From NCBI RefSeq assembly GCF_013113735.1, contig NZ_CP053346.1:4788001-4852000 (forward strand): DNA of 64,000 nt, in the 5' to 3' direction. The stretch comes from Sphingomonas sp. AP4-R1. GTDB taxonomy: Bacteria > Pseudomonadota > Alphaproteobacteria > Sphingomonadales > Sphingomonadaceae. Position 1 is the stretch's first letter. Every line of letters starts with the position of its first letter. Below the pieces are notes generated by a model. The model was not told the origin of the DNA. It did no database searches and saw only the letters and a list, made by a program, of their open reading frames with translations. The position numbers and the translations under genes were made by a program. This document shows positions 40,192-49,664 of this stretch, one piece after another.

Positions 40192-41805
40192 TCAGCCCAG
40201 CGTCTTGTGGATTCCGGGCTGGGCCGGATCGAGCGTGAAACGGGCGATATCGGAAATGGCGGAATCCTCGCGCTTGGCATCGGCGAGCCCGCGATACCGC
40301 ACCTCGCCGCCCTTCGGCGTCAGGTCGGCCAGGCCGTAGCCCCGCACCTCATTCTCGGCGAACACCAGTTCGTTGGCCTCGGCCTGTTTCTTGAAGCTGG
40401 CGTCGTGGAACAGCGAGGTGATCGATCCGCCGACGAACTCGGCCGCGATCGGCGCCCCGTCCGGCCGGGCCGGATCCCGGATCGAGTCGGCGGCGAAGGC
40501 GTGGATGTCGCCCCCGATCGCGAGGGGATTGGAGGTCTTCGCCTCCACCCAGCGCTGGAAGATGCGATCTCGCGCGACCGGATAGGTGGACCAGGTATCG
40601 CCCGAAAAGAGCGGTCCCTTCTCGGGATGTGCAGCGTCTATCCGCCCCTGCTTGTGCATCAGCGTCTCCTGCGCGAGCACGTTCCACGTCGCCTTCGAGG
40701 TGCCGAGCTGGTTCATCAGCCACTTTTCCTGCGTCGCGCCCAGCACGGTCCGGCGGGGATCGTCGAAATCGCCGCAGGGCGCCACCAGCACCTGATATTG
40801 CTCGTGCCGGGCCATCAGCTCGGGCGACTGGCAGGCGCGGTGCGCGCGATATTGCCGGTCGTCGATGATCTGGAACTGGGCGAGGCCGCCCCAGTCCACC
40901 GCCGTATAAAGCTTCATCGCCGGCCCCTTCGGGAGCGCCCAGGCCGGCAGCGGCTGATGTTCGTAATAGACCTGATAGGCAGCCGCACGGCGCTTCAGGA
41001 AGGTCGCCGGATCGCTGTTCTTCTCGTCCAGATCGTCCGCATAATCGTTGGCGACTTCGTGATCGTCCCACGTCATCACCCAGGGCGCGGCCTGATGCGC
41101 GGCCTGCAACAGGGGATCGCGCTTGTAGGTGGCGTACCGCACGCGATAGCCGCCGACATCCTTCGGCTCGGGATTGAGGTGCAGGCGCACCGCCTCCTTC
41201 GGGTTCGGATCGGCCTCGTAGATATAGTCGCCCAGGAACACGATCAGATCGGGATCGTCCTCCACCATGTGGCGATAGGCGGCGTAGAAGCCCGCCTCAT
41301 ATTTCTGGCAGGAGGCGAAGGCGAAGCGCAGCCGCTCGGGCGTGGATCCCGCCGCCGGCGCGGTGCGCGTGCGGCCGACCGCACTCTTCTCGCCGCCCGC
41401 GATGAAGCGATAATAATAAACGCGCGCCGGCTTCAGCCCCGTCGCCTCGACATGCACCGAATGGCCCCAGCCCGGCTCGGCCCGTGCCTCGCCCGATCGC
41501 ACGATGCGCGCGAAATGCTCGTCCTCGGCCACCTCCCAGCGCACGGGCACGATCGCGGGCGGCATGCCGCCGTCCGGCTGCAGCGGCTGCGGCGCGAGGC
41601 GGGTCCACAGCATCACGCCGCCCGGCTGCGGATAGCCGGAGGCGACCCCCAGCGTGAACAACCCGGTCGGCAGCGCCAGCGCGCCCTTGGCCCCGATCGC
41701 GATCAGCGCCGCCGATCCCGCCGCGCCACCGATCAGGCCGCGCCGCGTCAGACGGGTGAGGAGCAGGGGCGAGGCGCCGGCGGCGGGATCGAAAGAGCTG
41801 TGCAT
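40192..41805 (-). CDS. phoD: Alkaline phosphatase D (PhoD family)
   Basis: A 537-residue phosphodiesterase/phosphomonoesterase that releases phosphate outside the cytoplasm. A twin-arginine signal (LTRRGLIGGAAGSAALIAIG, about 17-36) exports it folded. The fibronectin-like PhoD_N domain is followed by the metallophosphatase core with FASCQKYEAG, FLGDYIYE, WDDHEVANDY and a GGDIHAF motif that carries the Fe/Ca ligands. The start at 41805 is required for the Tat signal to be N-terminal. PhoD is usually under PhoB control; I could not pick a Pho box with confidence. Confidence 0.93.
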   Translation of the reverse strand: MHSSFDPAAGASPLLLTRLTRRGLIGGAAGSAALIAIGAKGALALPTGLFTLGVASGYPQPGGVMLWTRLAPQPLQPDGGMPPAIVPVRWEVAEDEHFARIVRSGEARAEPGWGHSVHVEATGLKPARVYYYRFIAGGEKSAVGRTRTAPAAGSTPERLRFAFASCQKYEAGFYAAYRHMVEDDPDLIVFLGDYIYEADPNPKEAVRLHLNPEPKDVGGYRVRYATYKRDPLLQAAHQAAPWVMTWDDHEVANDYADDLDEKNSDPATFLKRRAAAYQVYYEHQPLPAWALPKGPAMKLYTAVDWGGLAQFQIIDDRQYRAHRACQSPELMARHEQYQVLVAPCGDFDDPRRTVLGATQEKWLMNQLGTSKATWNVLAQETLMHKQGRIDAAHPEKGPLFSGDTWSTYPVARDRIFQRWVEAKTSNPLAIGGDIHAFAADSIRDPARPDGAPIAAEFVGGSITSLFHDASFKKQAEANELVFAENEVRGYGLADLTPKGGEVRYRGLADAKREDSAISDIARFTLDPAQPGIHKTLG

Positions 41806-41972
41806 GGTGCCGAGCCTTGGCAAGCAAGCATGTCCGCTTGGTGACACAAAACCGCGAAATGCGATGGACTGGAAAGAAAGTGTCATACCCGCGTCACCGA
41901 AAGATCGCGTGCCGGGACTAGCCGCATGGTCACTCTCGACAGGGGCTCGCCCCGTCCTCACAAGGGCATATT

Positions 41973-42797
41973 ATGCGGAACCGACTGCTTTCGGCCTGCC
42001 TCATCGCCACGATCACGACGGCCTCCGAGGCCGCTGAGACGCCCGCGACGCTCGCCCCCGTCACCGAGGTCGCGCGCTTCTCGGCCGAGGAAGCCCGGCA
42101 GGGCGTCGTGGCGGACGGGAAATATGTCTATGCCATCTCCAATGCCGAGATCGGCAAATATGATCGCGCCACGCACAAGCGGGTCGACACATGGCAGGGC
42201 GATCCCGCCCGCTTCCGCCACATGAACAGCTGCATCCTCGCCGGCAAAGAGCTTGTCTGCGCCGCCTCCAACTATCCGGAAGTGCCGCAGGCCAGCTCGA
42301 TCGAATGGTTCGACGCGGTCCACCTCGCCCATGTCCGCACGCGCAGCCTCGGCCCCGGTCGCGGTTCGCTGACGTGGCTGGACTGGCACGATGGCAGTTG
42401 GTGGGCCTGCTTCGCCAATTATGACGGCAAGGGCGGCGAGCCCAATCGCGATCATCGTTACACCACGCTCGTCCGCTACGGCACCGACTTTCAGGAGCAG
42501 GGCGCGTGGCTCTTCCCCGCCACCGTGCTGGAGCGCTTCGGCACCTTCAGCAGCTCGGGCGGAGTCTGGGGCGAGGACGGCCTGCTCTACGTGACCGGCC
42601 ACGACCGGCCGGAGTTGTACGCGCTGCGCGTGCCCCCCGCCGGATCGACGCTGGAGCATGTGGCGACGATCCCGCTCGTCACGGACGGACAGGCCGTGGC
42701 GTGGGAACGCGGCGCCGATCGCATCCTCTGGGGCATCGAACGCAAGACCAAGGAAGCCGTCGCCGCGCACGTTCCTCCGGTGACGACGGGGAAGTAA
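41973..42797 (+). CDS. Secreted beta-propeller-like protein of unknown function
   Basis: A 274-residue protein with a signal peptide (1-21, ending ASEAA) and repeated short blades (GVVADGKYVYAISNAEIGKYDRAT, WAC-FANYDGKGG, GVWGEDGLLYVTGHDRPELYAL). These look like YncE/SMP-30-type propeller repeats, which bind small ligands or proteins in the periplasm. Three Cys residues lie near 92-97 and 140. I do not recognise a specific family. It is divergent from phoD. Confidence 0.75.
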   Translation: MRNRLLSACLIATITTASEAAETPATLAPVTEVARFSAEEARQGVVADGKYVYAISNAEIGKYDRATHKRVDTWQGDPARFRHMNSCILAGKELVCAASNYPEVPQASSIEWFDAVHLAHVRTRSLGPGRGSLTWLDWHDGSWWACFANYDGKGGEPNRDHRYTTLVRYGTDFQEQGAWLFPATVLERFGTFSSSGGVWGEDGLLYVTGHDRPELYALRVPPAGSTLEHVATIPLVTDGQAVAWERGADRILWGIERKTKEAVAAHVPPVTTGK

Positions 42798-42820
42798 CCT
42801 GGCGGCAAGTACAACACGCT

Positions 42821-42855
42821 CCCCTCCCTGAAAGGGAGGGGCCAGGGGTGGGTCG
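42821..42855. repeat. Short GGGAGGGG-type palindrome
   Basis: CTCCCTGAAAGGGAGGGGCC plus a GGGTGGGTCG-like tail repeats the element at 9734-9769. It follows the propeller gene and may act as its terminator. Confidence 0.6.
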
Positions 42856-42907
42856 AGGGCGGCAGCACGAACATCGCTGCCACCACATCATCACCGCAAA
42901 CCCACCG

Positions 42908-42987
42908 GTCATCCCAGCGAAGGCTGGGATCGTCTCCAGCGAGCGTGCGCTCGCCCTTCCAGCGATGCCAGCCTGCGCTGGCATGAC
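42908..42987. repeat. Dispersed GTCATCCCAGC-type palindrome, copy 3
   Basis: Arms GTCATCCCAGCGAAGGCTGG (42908-42927) and CCAGCCTGCGCTGGCATGAC (42968-42987) are inverse copies, separated by 40 bases. It lies between converging genes. Confidence 0.82.
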
Positions 42988-43000
42988 GGACAGTCATGCC

Positions 43001-43993
43001 TCAGCCCTGCGCCTTGGCTTCGATGCGATTACGGCCGCCTCGCTTGGCCGCATATAGCAGCTGATCGACCTCTTCGGTGAAGGCCGCGATGGTCGCGTCC
43101 GCACCGGGAATGATGGTGCCGACCCCGAAGCTGGCCGTAACGACCGGCCCGCTGGTGGATGTCTCATGCGGGATGGCGAGCTGAGCCAGCAGTTTCCTGC
43201 AGCGTCGCGCGAGATCCAGCGCCGCCTCCGCATTGGTTTCGGGCAGGAGAAGGACGAATTCCTCTCCGCCATAACGGGCAACGACGTCCCGCGGCCGCGT
43301 GGCCAGGCCTTTCAGCGCGGTGCCGACACTCCGCAGGCATTCGTCGCCCTGAAGGTGACCGTAGCGATCGTTGAATTGCTTGAAGTGATCGATGTCCAGC
43401 ATGATCAGCGAAAGCGGCTGTCCGGTTCGGGCCGCGTCCTCGAATTCGCTCTCGAGATGATTGTCGAACACCCGCCGGTTGGCGATGCGGGTCAGGCCGT
43501 CCTCGAACGAAAGCACCTCCAGATCGCGGTGAAGCCGGAGCAGATCCTGTTCGGCTTTCTTGCGCTCGCTGATGTCGAACATGAAACCGACGAGGCTGTC
43601 GACCTCGCCGTCCGCATTCCTCACGACATGCACGACGTCGCGGATCCAGACATAGCCGCCGTCCGCCGTGAGAGCCCGATAATCGGCCTCGTGGTCCACC
43701 CCGGCCTGCGACTGCGAGACGCAGAAATTGACGACATAGTCGCGATCCTCCGGATGCATGCGCGACACCCAGTCGTCGACCGAAACCCAGCTGTCCTGCG
43801 TCCAGCCGAGGAGCGTTTCGATCTGGGGGCCGATATAGGCGAAGCGCATCGCGGCCCAGTCGATCTTCCAGGGGATTGCCTTGGTGGACTCCAGCAGCGT
43901 CTTGTAAACGGCCGGATCATAATCGGGGACGGCGGCGGCATCGGGCAGAATATCGAACGTGGAAACCCGCACGTCCGCAACGTCTTCACTCAT
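43001..43993 (-). CDS. PAS-GGDEF diguanylate cyclase
   Basis: A 330-residue cytoplasmic enzyme making cyclic di-GMP. A PAS domain (about 30-145, ending FMFDISERKKAEQDL) is joined by a short coil to a GGDEF domain (160-326) with the active site YGGEEF (241-246), metal-binding Asp in MLDIDHFKQFND, and the inhibitory I-site RPRD (233-236) five residues upstream, so product inhibition is likely. The PAS cavity presumably senses redox, light or a small ligand. The start at 43993 is the first Met that keeps the PAS domain. Confidence 0.93.
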   Translation of the reverse strand: MSEDVADVRVSTFDILPDAAAVPDYDPAVYKTLLESTKAIPWKIDWAAMRFAYIGPQIETLLGWTQDSWVSVDDWVSRMHPEDRDYVVNFCVSQSQAGVDHEADYRALTADGGYVWIRDVVHVVRNADGEVDSLVGFMFDISERKKAEQDLLRLHRDLEVLSFEDGLTRIANRRVFDNHLESEFEDAARTGQPLSLIMLDIDHFKQFNDRYGHLQGDECLRSVGTALKGLATRPRDVVARYGGEEFVLLLPETNAEAALDLARRCRKLLAQLAIPHETSTSGPVVTASFGVGTIIPGADATIAAFTEEVDQLLYAAKRGGRNRIEAKAQG

Positions 43994-44302
43994 GGATACA
44001 GGCACTTTCGCGGATCGATCGACGGCGGCGAAGGCGCGACCGTCATTCCCCGCATTATCGGGAAAAAACTGCGACTCCGCCAGAAGGCCAGCGACGCATC
44101 GTCGCATCGAGGGCGGCGTCGCATCGGAAGACATCCGCGTCCGGGATACGAAGACGGGGACGGGTGGCGCCCCCACGCCTATAGAGACGCGGCTTTCGCG
44201 AGACGTCCCCTCCCCGAGCCCTTTTCCTTCCCACCGCCCGTACACCACTCGCCTCACGCCCATCTTCCGGCCGCCCGCAGGACAGGCTAAGGCCCGGCGC
44301 GC
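43994..44302. other. Divergent intergenic region between the GGDEF gene and lgt
   Basis: These 309 bases must carry the promoters for both divergent genes. I see no gene, repeat or clear promoter box in it. Confidence 0.5.
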
Positions 44303-45187
44303 ATGAGCCTCCTCGCCCTCGCCGCCGCCACCGCGGCCACCGCCGCCGAGCCGATCCGCTATGCGGATCTGCATCTGTCGCCGATCGCCCTCGATCTCGG
44401 CTTCTTCCAGATCCGCTGGTATTCGCTCGGCTACATCGCCGGCATCCTGCTGGGCTGGTGGTGGCTGACGAAGATGATCGATCAGCCCGGCGCGCCGATG
44501 GCGCGGCGCCATGCCGACGATTTCGTCTTCTATGCCACGCTCGGCATCATCCTCGGCGGTCGCATCGGCTATGTGATCTTCTACGATCCGTGGATGGTGA
44601 AGCAGGATCCCCTGCAGGTGTTCCGCCTGTGGGATGGCGGCATGTCCTTCCATGGCGGCGCGTTCGGAACCCTCGTGGCGGTCTGGTGGCTGTCGTGGCG
44701 CGAGAAGCTCTCGCCGCTGCGCATGATCGATTATGTCGCCTGCTGCGCCTGTTTCGGCGTGTTCCTCGTCCGCCTCGCCAATTTCGCCAATGGCGAGCTG
44801 TGGGGCCGGATCACGGACGTGCCGTGGGCGGTGGTCTTCCCCGGCGCCGATGCCGGTCCATACCCCCGCCATCCGAGCCAGCTGTACGAGGCCGTGCTGG
44901 AGGGCATCGTCGTCGGTTCGGTCCTCAACTATTTCTTCTGGAAGACGCGCGCGCGCTACTGGCCGGGCTTCCTGTTCGGCGTGTCACTGCTGGGCTACGG
45001 CCTCGTCCGCTTCCTGCTGGAATTCGTGCGCGAGCCGGACGTGCAGCTGGGCACGCTCCCCTGGGGCCTCACCATGGGGCAGACCCTGTCGACGCCGATG
45101 GTCCTCGTCGGCCTCTATCTGATCGCGACGGCCAAGGGCCGCCGCATCCGCACCGAACCGATTGCGGGCAGTGACAGCGTCGCCTGA
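44303..45187 (+). CDS. lgt: Prolipoprotein diacylglyceryl transferase
   Basis: A 294-residue inner-membrane enzyme that moves diacylglycerol from phosphatidylglycerol to the lipobox Cys of lipoproteins. The seven-helix layout is clear, with [22 protein letters not shown], the signature [11 protein letters not shown], and [23 protein letters not shown], containing the essential Arg and Glu/His residues. HPSQLYEA completes the conserved set. The downstream methyltransferase overlaps its end. Confidence 0.97.
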   Translation: MSLLALAAATAATAAEPIRYADLHLSPIALDLGFFQIRWYSLGYIAGILLGWWWLTKMIDQPGAPMARRHADDFVFYATLGIILGGRIGYVIFYDPWMVKQDPLQVFRLWDGGMSFHGGAFGTLVAVWWLSWREKLSPLRMIDYVACCACFGVFLVRLANFANGELWGRITDVPWAVVFPGADAGPYPRHPSQLYEAVLEGIVVGSVLNYFFWKTRARYWPGFLFGVSLLGYGLVRFLLEFVREPDVQLGTLPWGLTMGQTLSTPMVLVGLYLIATAKGRRIRTEPIAGSDSVA

Positions 45188-46241
45188 TCCCGCCGGGGAG
45201 ATTGCGGCGCTCATCGCCGCAGACGGCCCCATCCCGCTGTCCCGCTTCATGGGGATCGCCAACGCGCATTATTATGCGACGCGCGATCCCTTCGGCGCGG
45301 GCGGCGATTTCGTCACCGCGCCCGAGATCAGCCAGATGTTCGGCGAACTGGTCGGCCTGTGCCTTGCCGATCTGTGGGAGCGCCATGGCGGCGGACCCGC
45401 TGCCTATGTCGAGCTGGGGCCGGGCCGGGGCTCGCTGGCCGAGGATGCGCTCCGGGCGATGAAGGCGGCGGGCCTCGCCCCGGCCGCCCATCTGGTCGAG
45501 ACGAGCCCCGTGCTGCGCGCCGCGCAGGCGGATCGCGTCGCGGGTGCGACATGGCACGATACGATCGAGACGCTGCCGGATGACATGCCGCTGCTGATCG
45601 TCGCCAATGAATTTTTCGACGCGCTGCCGATCAGCCAGTTCATCTCCACCGTGATGGGCTGGCGCGAGCAGATGGTGACGGCCGAGGAGAGCGATGGCGC
45701 CACCGCCTTCGCGCTCGTGCCCGGCACGAAGCTGATGGACAGCCTGATCCCGCGCCACCTGCTGGATGCCGATCCCGGCGGCGTGTTCGAGCTGAACCCC
45801 GAGGCGATCGCGATCGTCAGCGCCCTCGCCCGCCGCCTCGCGGCACAGGGCGGCGCGATGCTGATCGTCGATTATGGGCATGACGGCAGCCGCCACGGCG
45901 ATACGCTGCAGGCGGTGCGCGCGCATGCCTATGCCGATCCGCTCGCGCATCCCGGCCAGAGCGACCTCACCGCCCATGTCGATTTCCTCGCGCTGGAGGC
46001 CGCCGCCGCCACCGCCGAGGCGCGCGTCTTCGGTCCGGTCGAGCAGGGCGAATGGCTGATCGCGCTCGGCATCTCCGATCGCTCGGCCATGCTCGCCCGC
46101 CACACCCCCGCCCGCGCGCAGGACATCACCGCCGCCTATCGCCGCCTGACGCACCCGGAGGAAATGGGCAGCCTGTTCAAGGCCTTGGCCGTGGTGGCGC
46201 CCGAGTGGCCCGATCCGGCGGGCTTTCCGCAGCGGCGCTAA
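45171..46241 (+). CDS. MidA/NDUFAF7-like SAM-dependent methyltransferase
   Basis: A 356-residue DUF185/MidA family methyltransferase, related to mitochondrial NDUFAF7, which methylates an arginine of complex I. Motifs: [41 protein letters not shown] (family signature), SAM site [15 protein letters not shown] and [11 protein letters not shown]. The start is probably the GTG at 45171, overlapping lgt by 17 bases. In alphaproteobacteria lgt, this gene and pgeF usually form one operon; here mntH on the other strand separates it from pgeF. Confidence 0.9.
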   Translation: MTASPDPAGEIAALIAADGPIPLSRFMGIANAHYYATRDPFGAGGDFVTAPEISQMFGELVGLCLADLWERHGGGPAAYVELGPGRGSLAEDALRAMKAAGLAPAAHLVETSPVLRAAQADRVAGATWHDTIETLPDDMPLLIVANEFFDALPISQFISTVMGWREQMVTAEESDGATAFALVPGTKLMDSLIPRHLLDADPGGVFELNPEAIAIVSALARRLAAQGGAMLIVDYGHDGSRHGDTLQAVRAHAYADPLAHPGQSDLTAHVDFLALEAAAATAEARVFGPVEQGEWLIALGISDRSAMLARHTPARAQDITAAYRRLTHPEEMGSLFKALAVVAPEWPDPAGFPQRR

Positions 46242-46249
46242 ACCTCTCT

Positions 46250-46333
46250 CCGCTCGTTCTGAGCGAAGTCGAAGGACGTGCTTCAGGCGGCGTCGTTTGC
46301 AGCCCGTGCTTCGACTTCGCTCAGCACGAACGG
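46250..46333. repeat. Dispersed sphingomonad palindrome, copy 4
   Basis: The arms CGTTCTGAGCGAAGTCGAAG and CTTCGACTTCGCTCAGCACG (46254-46273 and 46308-46327) are inverse copies of a variant of the 7550/16041/23576 element. It sits between the converging methyltransferase and mntH stop codons. Confidence 0.85.
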
Positions 46334-46354
46334 TATGGGATCAAGCCGCGAACC

Positions 46355-47695
46355 TCACCCGAACAGGCTCACCAGCAGCCACATATTCGCCCCGGCGATG
46401 ATCGCGAACAGACACCACGCCAGCGCCACGCTCGGCCAGCGCGCCGCGAGCGATCCCATCACCCTTCGGTCGGAGACGATCCGGATCAGCGGCCAGATGG
46501 CGAAGGGCAATTGCAGCGACAGCACGATCTGGCTCAGCACCAGCATCGGCCCCACGCCCCCATCGCCCCACAGGGCCACACCCGCCAAGGCCGGCACGAT
46601 CGCCGCGATCCGGGTGATCACGCGCCGCTGCCAGCAGGGGATGGAAAGCTTCAGGAAACCCTCCAGCACCACCTGCCCCGCAATCGTCCCGGTGAAGGTG
46701 CTGCTCTGTCCCGAGGCGAACAGGGCGATGCCGAACAGCAGGGCGGCGGCCCCCGCCCCCGTCACCGGTGAGAGCAGGCGATAGGCTTCGTCGATGCCCG
46801 TCACCGCGACATGTCCGTTGGCGTGGAAAGCACCCGCCGCCAGCATCAGGATCGCACCGTTCACCAGCATCGCGATCACCAGAGCCACCGCCGAATCCAG
46901 ATTGGCGATGCGGATCGCCCGGCGTTTCTCGCCCGGCGCGGTGCCGACGGAGCGCGTCTGGACGATGCTGGAATGGAGATACAGATTGTGCGGCATCACC
47001 GTCGCGCCGATGATCCCGATCGCGATCGCCAGCGCGCCGGGCTGCGACAGCCGCCCCAGATCGGGCACCAGCCCGTGGGCCACCGCCGCGGGATCCGGCG
47101 GCACGATCAGCAGCTCGACAAGAAAGCACAGCGCGATGGTCGCGACGAGCGCGCCGACGATCGCCTCCACCTGCCGGAAGCCGCGCCCCTTCAGGCCGAT
47201 CACCAGCAGCATGTCGCCCGCCGTCAGCAGGATGCCCAGCCAGAGCGGCAGGCCGAACAGCAACTTGATCGCCAGCGCCCCGCCCAGCACCTCGGCCACG
47301 TCGGTCGCGAGGATCGCGATCTCGGCCAGCGCCCAGAGCGTAAGGTTGGCCGCCTTGCCGTAGCGCTGCCGGCAGGCCTGCGCGAGATCGAGCCCCGAGA
47401 CGAGCCCCACCCGCAAAGCCAGCGATTGCAGCAGGATCGCCGCGAGCGACGCCGCCGCCACCACGAACAGAAGATCGAAGCCATAGCCCGATCCCGCCGC
47501 GATATCGGTCGCCCAGTTGCCGGGGTCCATATAGCCGACCGCGACCAGCAGCCCCGGCCCGGCGAACCGCGCCAGCCGCTGCAGCAGCGGCGCGCCCTGC
47601 GGCACGGCGATGCTGCCCTCCACTTCGGAGGGGCAGAACGGGGCCGTGGCTGTAGCGGGCAGCGTCAGCCCCAGGATCGTCGCCATTCCCGCCAT
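46355..47695 (-). CDS. mntH: Nramp family Mn2+/Fe2+ transporter
   Basis: A 446-residue proton-coupled divalent-metal importer with about 11 helices. It has the metal-binding DPGN motif of helix 1 (VGYMDPGNWATDIAAGSGYGFDLL) and MPHNLYLHSSIVQTR of helix 6. The first 35 residues are a poorly conserved cytoplasmic lead; Met4 is another possible start. It lies antisense in the middle of the usual lgt-methyltransferase-pgeF order, suggesting it was inserted there. I saw no certain Mur/MntR box in the 104 bases before it. Confidence 0.94.
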   Translation of the reverse strand: MAGMATILGLTLPATATAPFCPSEVEGSIAVPQGAPLLQRLARFAGPGLLVAVGYMDPGNWATDIAAGSGYGFDLLFVVAAASLAAILLQSLALRVGLVSGLDLAQACRQRYGKAANLTLWALAEIAILATDVAEVLGGALAIKLLFGLPLWLGILLTAGDMLLVIGLKGRGFRQVEAIVGALVATIALCFLVELLIVPPDPAAVAHGLVPDLGRLSQPGALAIAIGIIGATVMPHNLYLHSSIVQTRSVGTAPGEKRRAIRIANLDSAVALVIAMLVNGAILMLAAGAFHANGHVAVTGIDEAYRLLSPVTGAGAAALLFGIALFASGQSSTFTGTIAGQVVLEGFLKLSIPCWQRRVITRIAAIVPALAGVALWGDGGVGPMLVLSQIVLSLQLPFAIWPLIRIVSDRRVMGSLAARWPSVALAWCLFAIIAGANMWLLVSLFG

Positions 47696-47799
47696 CTAGG
47701 CAGTCGCCGCGCGTGCGAACAGCCCCGCCGCGCGTCACCCCGTTTTTCCGCCTGCGCCCGGCCATTCAAACCTGTGGCCGGCTGCTCTAAGGCAGGCGC

Positions 47800-48570
47800 A
47801 TGACCAGTCTCCCCCAGCCGATCCGCAGCCGCCTGATGGGCGATCTCCCCCACGCCTTTCTGGGCCGCGAGGGCGGTGTCTCCACCGGCATCCATGCCGG
47901 GCTGAACGTGGGTCTGGGATCGGATGACGATCGCGCCGCCATCGCCGAGAATCGCCGCCGCGCGGTCGAGGCGGTGCTGCCCGGCGCCACCCTCGCCACC
48001 CTCCATCAGGTCCATTCCGCCGACGCGGTGATCGTCCACACACCCTTTGGCGATGACGAGCGCCCCCGCGCCGACGCGCTCGTCACGCGCACGCCGGGCC
48101 TGCTGCTCGGCATCCTCACCGCCGATTGCGCGCCGATCCTGTTCGCGGATCTGGAGGAAGGCGTGGTCGGCGCGGCACATGCCGGCTGGAAGGGTGCGCT
48201 CGGCGGCGTCACCGACGCCACCCTCTCCGCGATGGAGCGGATCGGTGCCGATCGCTCCCGCATCGTCGCCGCGATCGGCCCCTGCATCGCGCGGGCTTCC
48301 TACGAGGTGGACGAGAGCTTCATCATCCGCTTCTGCGAGGACGATCCCGAAAACGAACGCTTCTTCGCGGACGGGCGCCCCGGCCACTGGCAGTTCGATC
48401 TGGAGGGCTATGTCGCCGCCCGGATCGCCGCTGCCGGCGTCACCCGGATCGAGGCGCTGGGGCTCGACACCTATGCCGACGAAGTCCGCTTCTTCAGCTA
48501 TCGCCGCGCCACGCATCGCGGCGAGCCCGGCTATGGCCGCGAGATCAGCCTGATCGGGGTGCGGGGCTGA
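47800..48570 (+). CDS. pgeF: Peptidoglycan editing factor PgeF (YfiH family)
   Basis: A 256-residue YfiH/DUF152 protein. These remove mis-incorporated residues from UDP-MurNAc precursors (PgeF) and are also described as purine nucleoside phosphorylases/adenosine deaminases. Metal/catalytic residues are visible: TLHQVHSAD (His), LTADCAPILF (Cys) and AAHAGWKGALGG (His) around a zinc centre, and the conserved FFSYRRATHRGEPGYGR ending. The start at 47800 gives the family-standard length. Confidence 0.93.
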   Translation: MTSLPQPIRSRLMGDLPHAFLGREGGVSTGIHAGLNVGLGSDDDRAAIAENRRRAVEAVLPGATLATLHQVHSADAVIVHTPFGDDERPRADALVTRTPGLLLGILTADCAPILFADLEEGVVGAAHAGWKGALGGVTDATLSAMERIGADRSRIVAAIGPCIARASYEVDESFIIRFCEDDPENERFFADGRPGHWQFDLEGYVAARIAAAGVTRIEALGLDTYADEVRFFSYRRATHRGEPGYGREISLIGVRG

Positions 48571-48592
48571 TCCCCCGCCCCCCTCGCCATAC

Positions 48593-49315
48593 TCAGAAAG
48601 GCGACCAGGTCGATTTCTCGGTGAACTTCATATAGCCGACATTGGCGCCCAGCCGCCAACCCACGCCCAGCCGGATCGGCACGATGACGACATCGCCGCG
48701 CTTCAGATAGCTGGCCGCGAAGCCGCCGATCACGAACACATTGCCCTCGGCCGCCGGGAAGCGCTTGTAGAGATCCTGCGTGTCGTAAAGATTGTAGACC
48801 AGCACGAAGGTCTTGCCCCCGTTCGCGCCGACATCGAAGCCCACGCTCGGCCCGGTCCAGTAGATCGGCCGCTGACCCTCGACCTTGTGGAACATCGTGC
48901 CCGATCCGTAGCGGATGCCCGCCACGAACGCGCCGCCCGCCTCACGCCCGGCGATATAGGCGTTGGGGCGGCCATATTGCTTGAACGTCTTTTCGATGAC
49001 GCCGGCCAGGCCCTCCGCGCCCTTGCCGAACACGCCTTCGGCGGCGGCGAGAACATCATTCTCCTGATAGGCGCCGTCCTGCGAAGCCTGCCCCGCCGCC
49101 CGCTCGGTGGCGGGTGCTGCGGGCGGTGGAGCGGACGCGACGGGCGCCTCAGCCTCGGAGACGGGCGCGGGCTCCTCCCGAACCGGTTGAGCGGATGGCC
49201 GACCGGCGCGCGACGCCGCCTGGTTGGGATCGATCGTCTCCATCTGGGCCAGCGCGGGCATGGCCGCAAAGCCCATCACCGTGATCGCCCCGAGCCGCTT
49301 CATCCCCGTCACCAT
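48593..49315 (-). CDS. eipA: EipA-like (DUF1134) envelope protein
   Basis: A 240-residue exported protein: signal peptide (about 1-24, ending PALAQ), a Pro/Ala/Glu-rich spacer (25-85), and the DUF1134 domain (about 88-240) with GRPNAYIAGREAGGAFVAGIRYGSGTM, GPSVGFDVGANGGKTFVLVYNL and the C-terminal GWRLGANVGYMKFTEK. EipA is required for envelope integrity in Brucella and Caulobacter. The start could also be Met5. It sits alone upstream of tRNA-Ser. Confidence 0.9.
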   Translation of the reverse strand: MVTGMKRLGAITVMGFAAMPALAQMETIDPNQAASRAGRPSAQPVREEPAPVSEAEAPVASAPPPAAPATERAAGQASQDGAYQENDVLAAAEGVFGKGAEGLAGVIEKTFKQYGRPNAYIAGREAGGAFVAGIRYGSGTMFHKVEGQRPIYWTGPSVGFDVGANGGKTFVLVYNLYDTQDLYKRFPAAEGNVFVIGGFAASYLKRGDVVIVPIRLGVGWRLGANVGYMKFTEKSTWSPF

Positions 49316-49436
49316 CCCACTATCCCCAAAAAAATGCCTGCCGAAATAGCCTATTCACCGATTGCCTCACGATGAACGCCGAGCTGCATTGATCCCCGCG
49401 AATGTGCCCGCTATAGCGCCCGCCTGCCGCCGGTCC

Positions 49437-49526
49437 GGAGACGTGGGTGAGTGGCTGAAACCAACGCTTTGCTAAAGCGTCATACGGGAAACCGTATCGA
49501 GGGTTCGAATCCCTCCGTCTCCGCCA
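49437..49526 (+). tRNA. tRNA-Ser (anticodon GCT)
   Basis: A 90-base tRNA including an encoded CCA. GGAGACG at 49437 pairs with CGTCTCC before G-CCA at the 3' end; the anticodon stem ACGCT/AGCGT encloses TTGCTAA (anticodon GCT, reading AGC/AGU); a long variable arm (ATACGGG/CCGTAT region) and the T-loop GGTTCGAATCC confirm a type II tRNA-Ser. The tyrosine integrase 138 bases on makes this the likely attachment site of an integrated element. Confidence 0.96.
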
Positions 49527-49664
49527 GAGCCCCCTCCGCAGGGGTCCACAAAAGTCCACCGGTCTAGACTTTTCCTCAACGAAAACCGACGCTTAACTGG
49601 CTCACTCGGCCGCGTCCGTCCGTACCTGTCCACGCCTGTCCAGGCGATTCGGAGGTACTTTTTC

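Noticed and set aside
49504..49526. Repeat of the tRNA-Ser 3' end as att site
   Set aside because: No second copy longer than about 9 bases was seen in the window, so no right border can be given.
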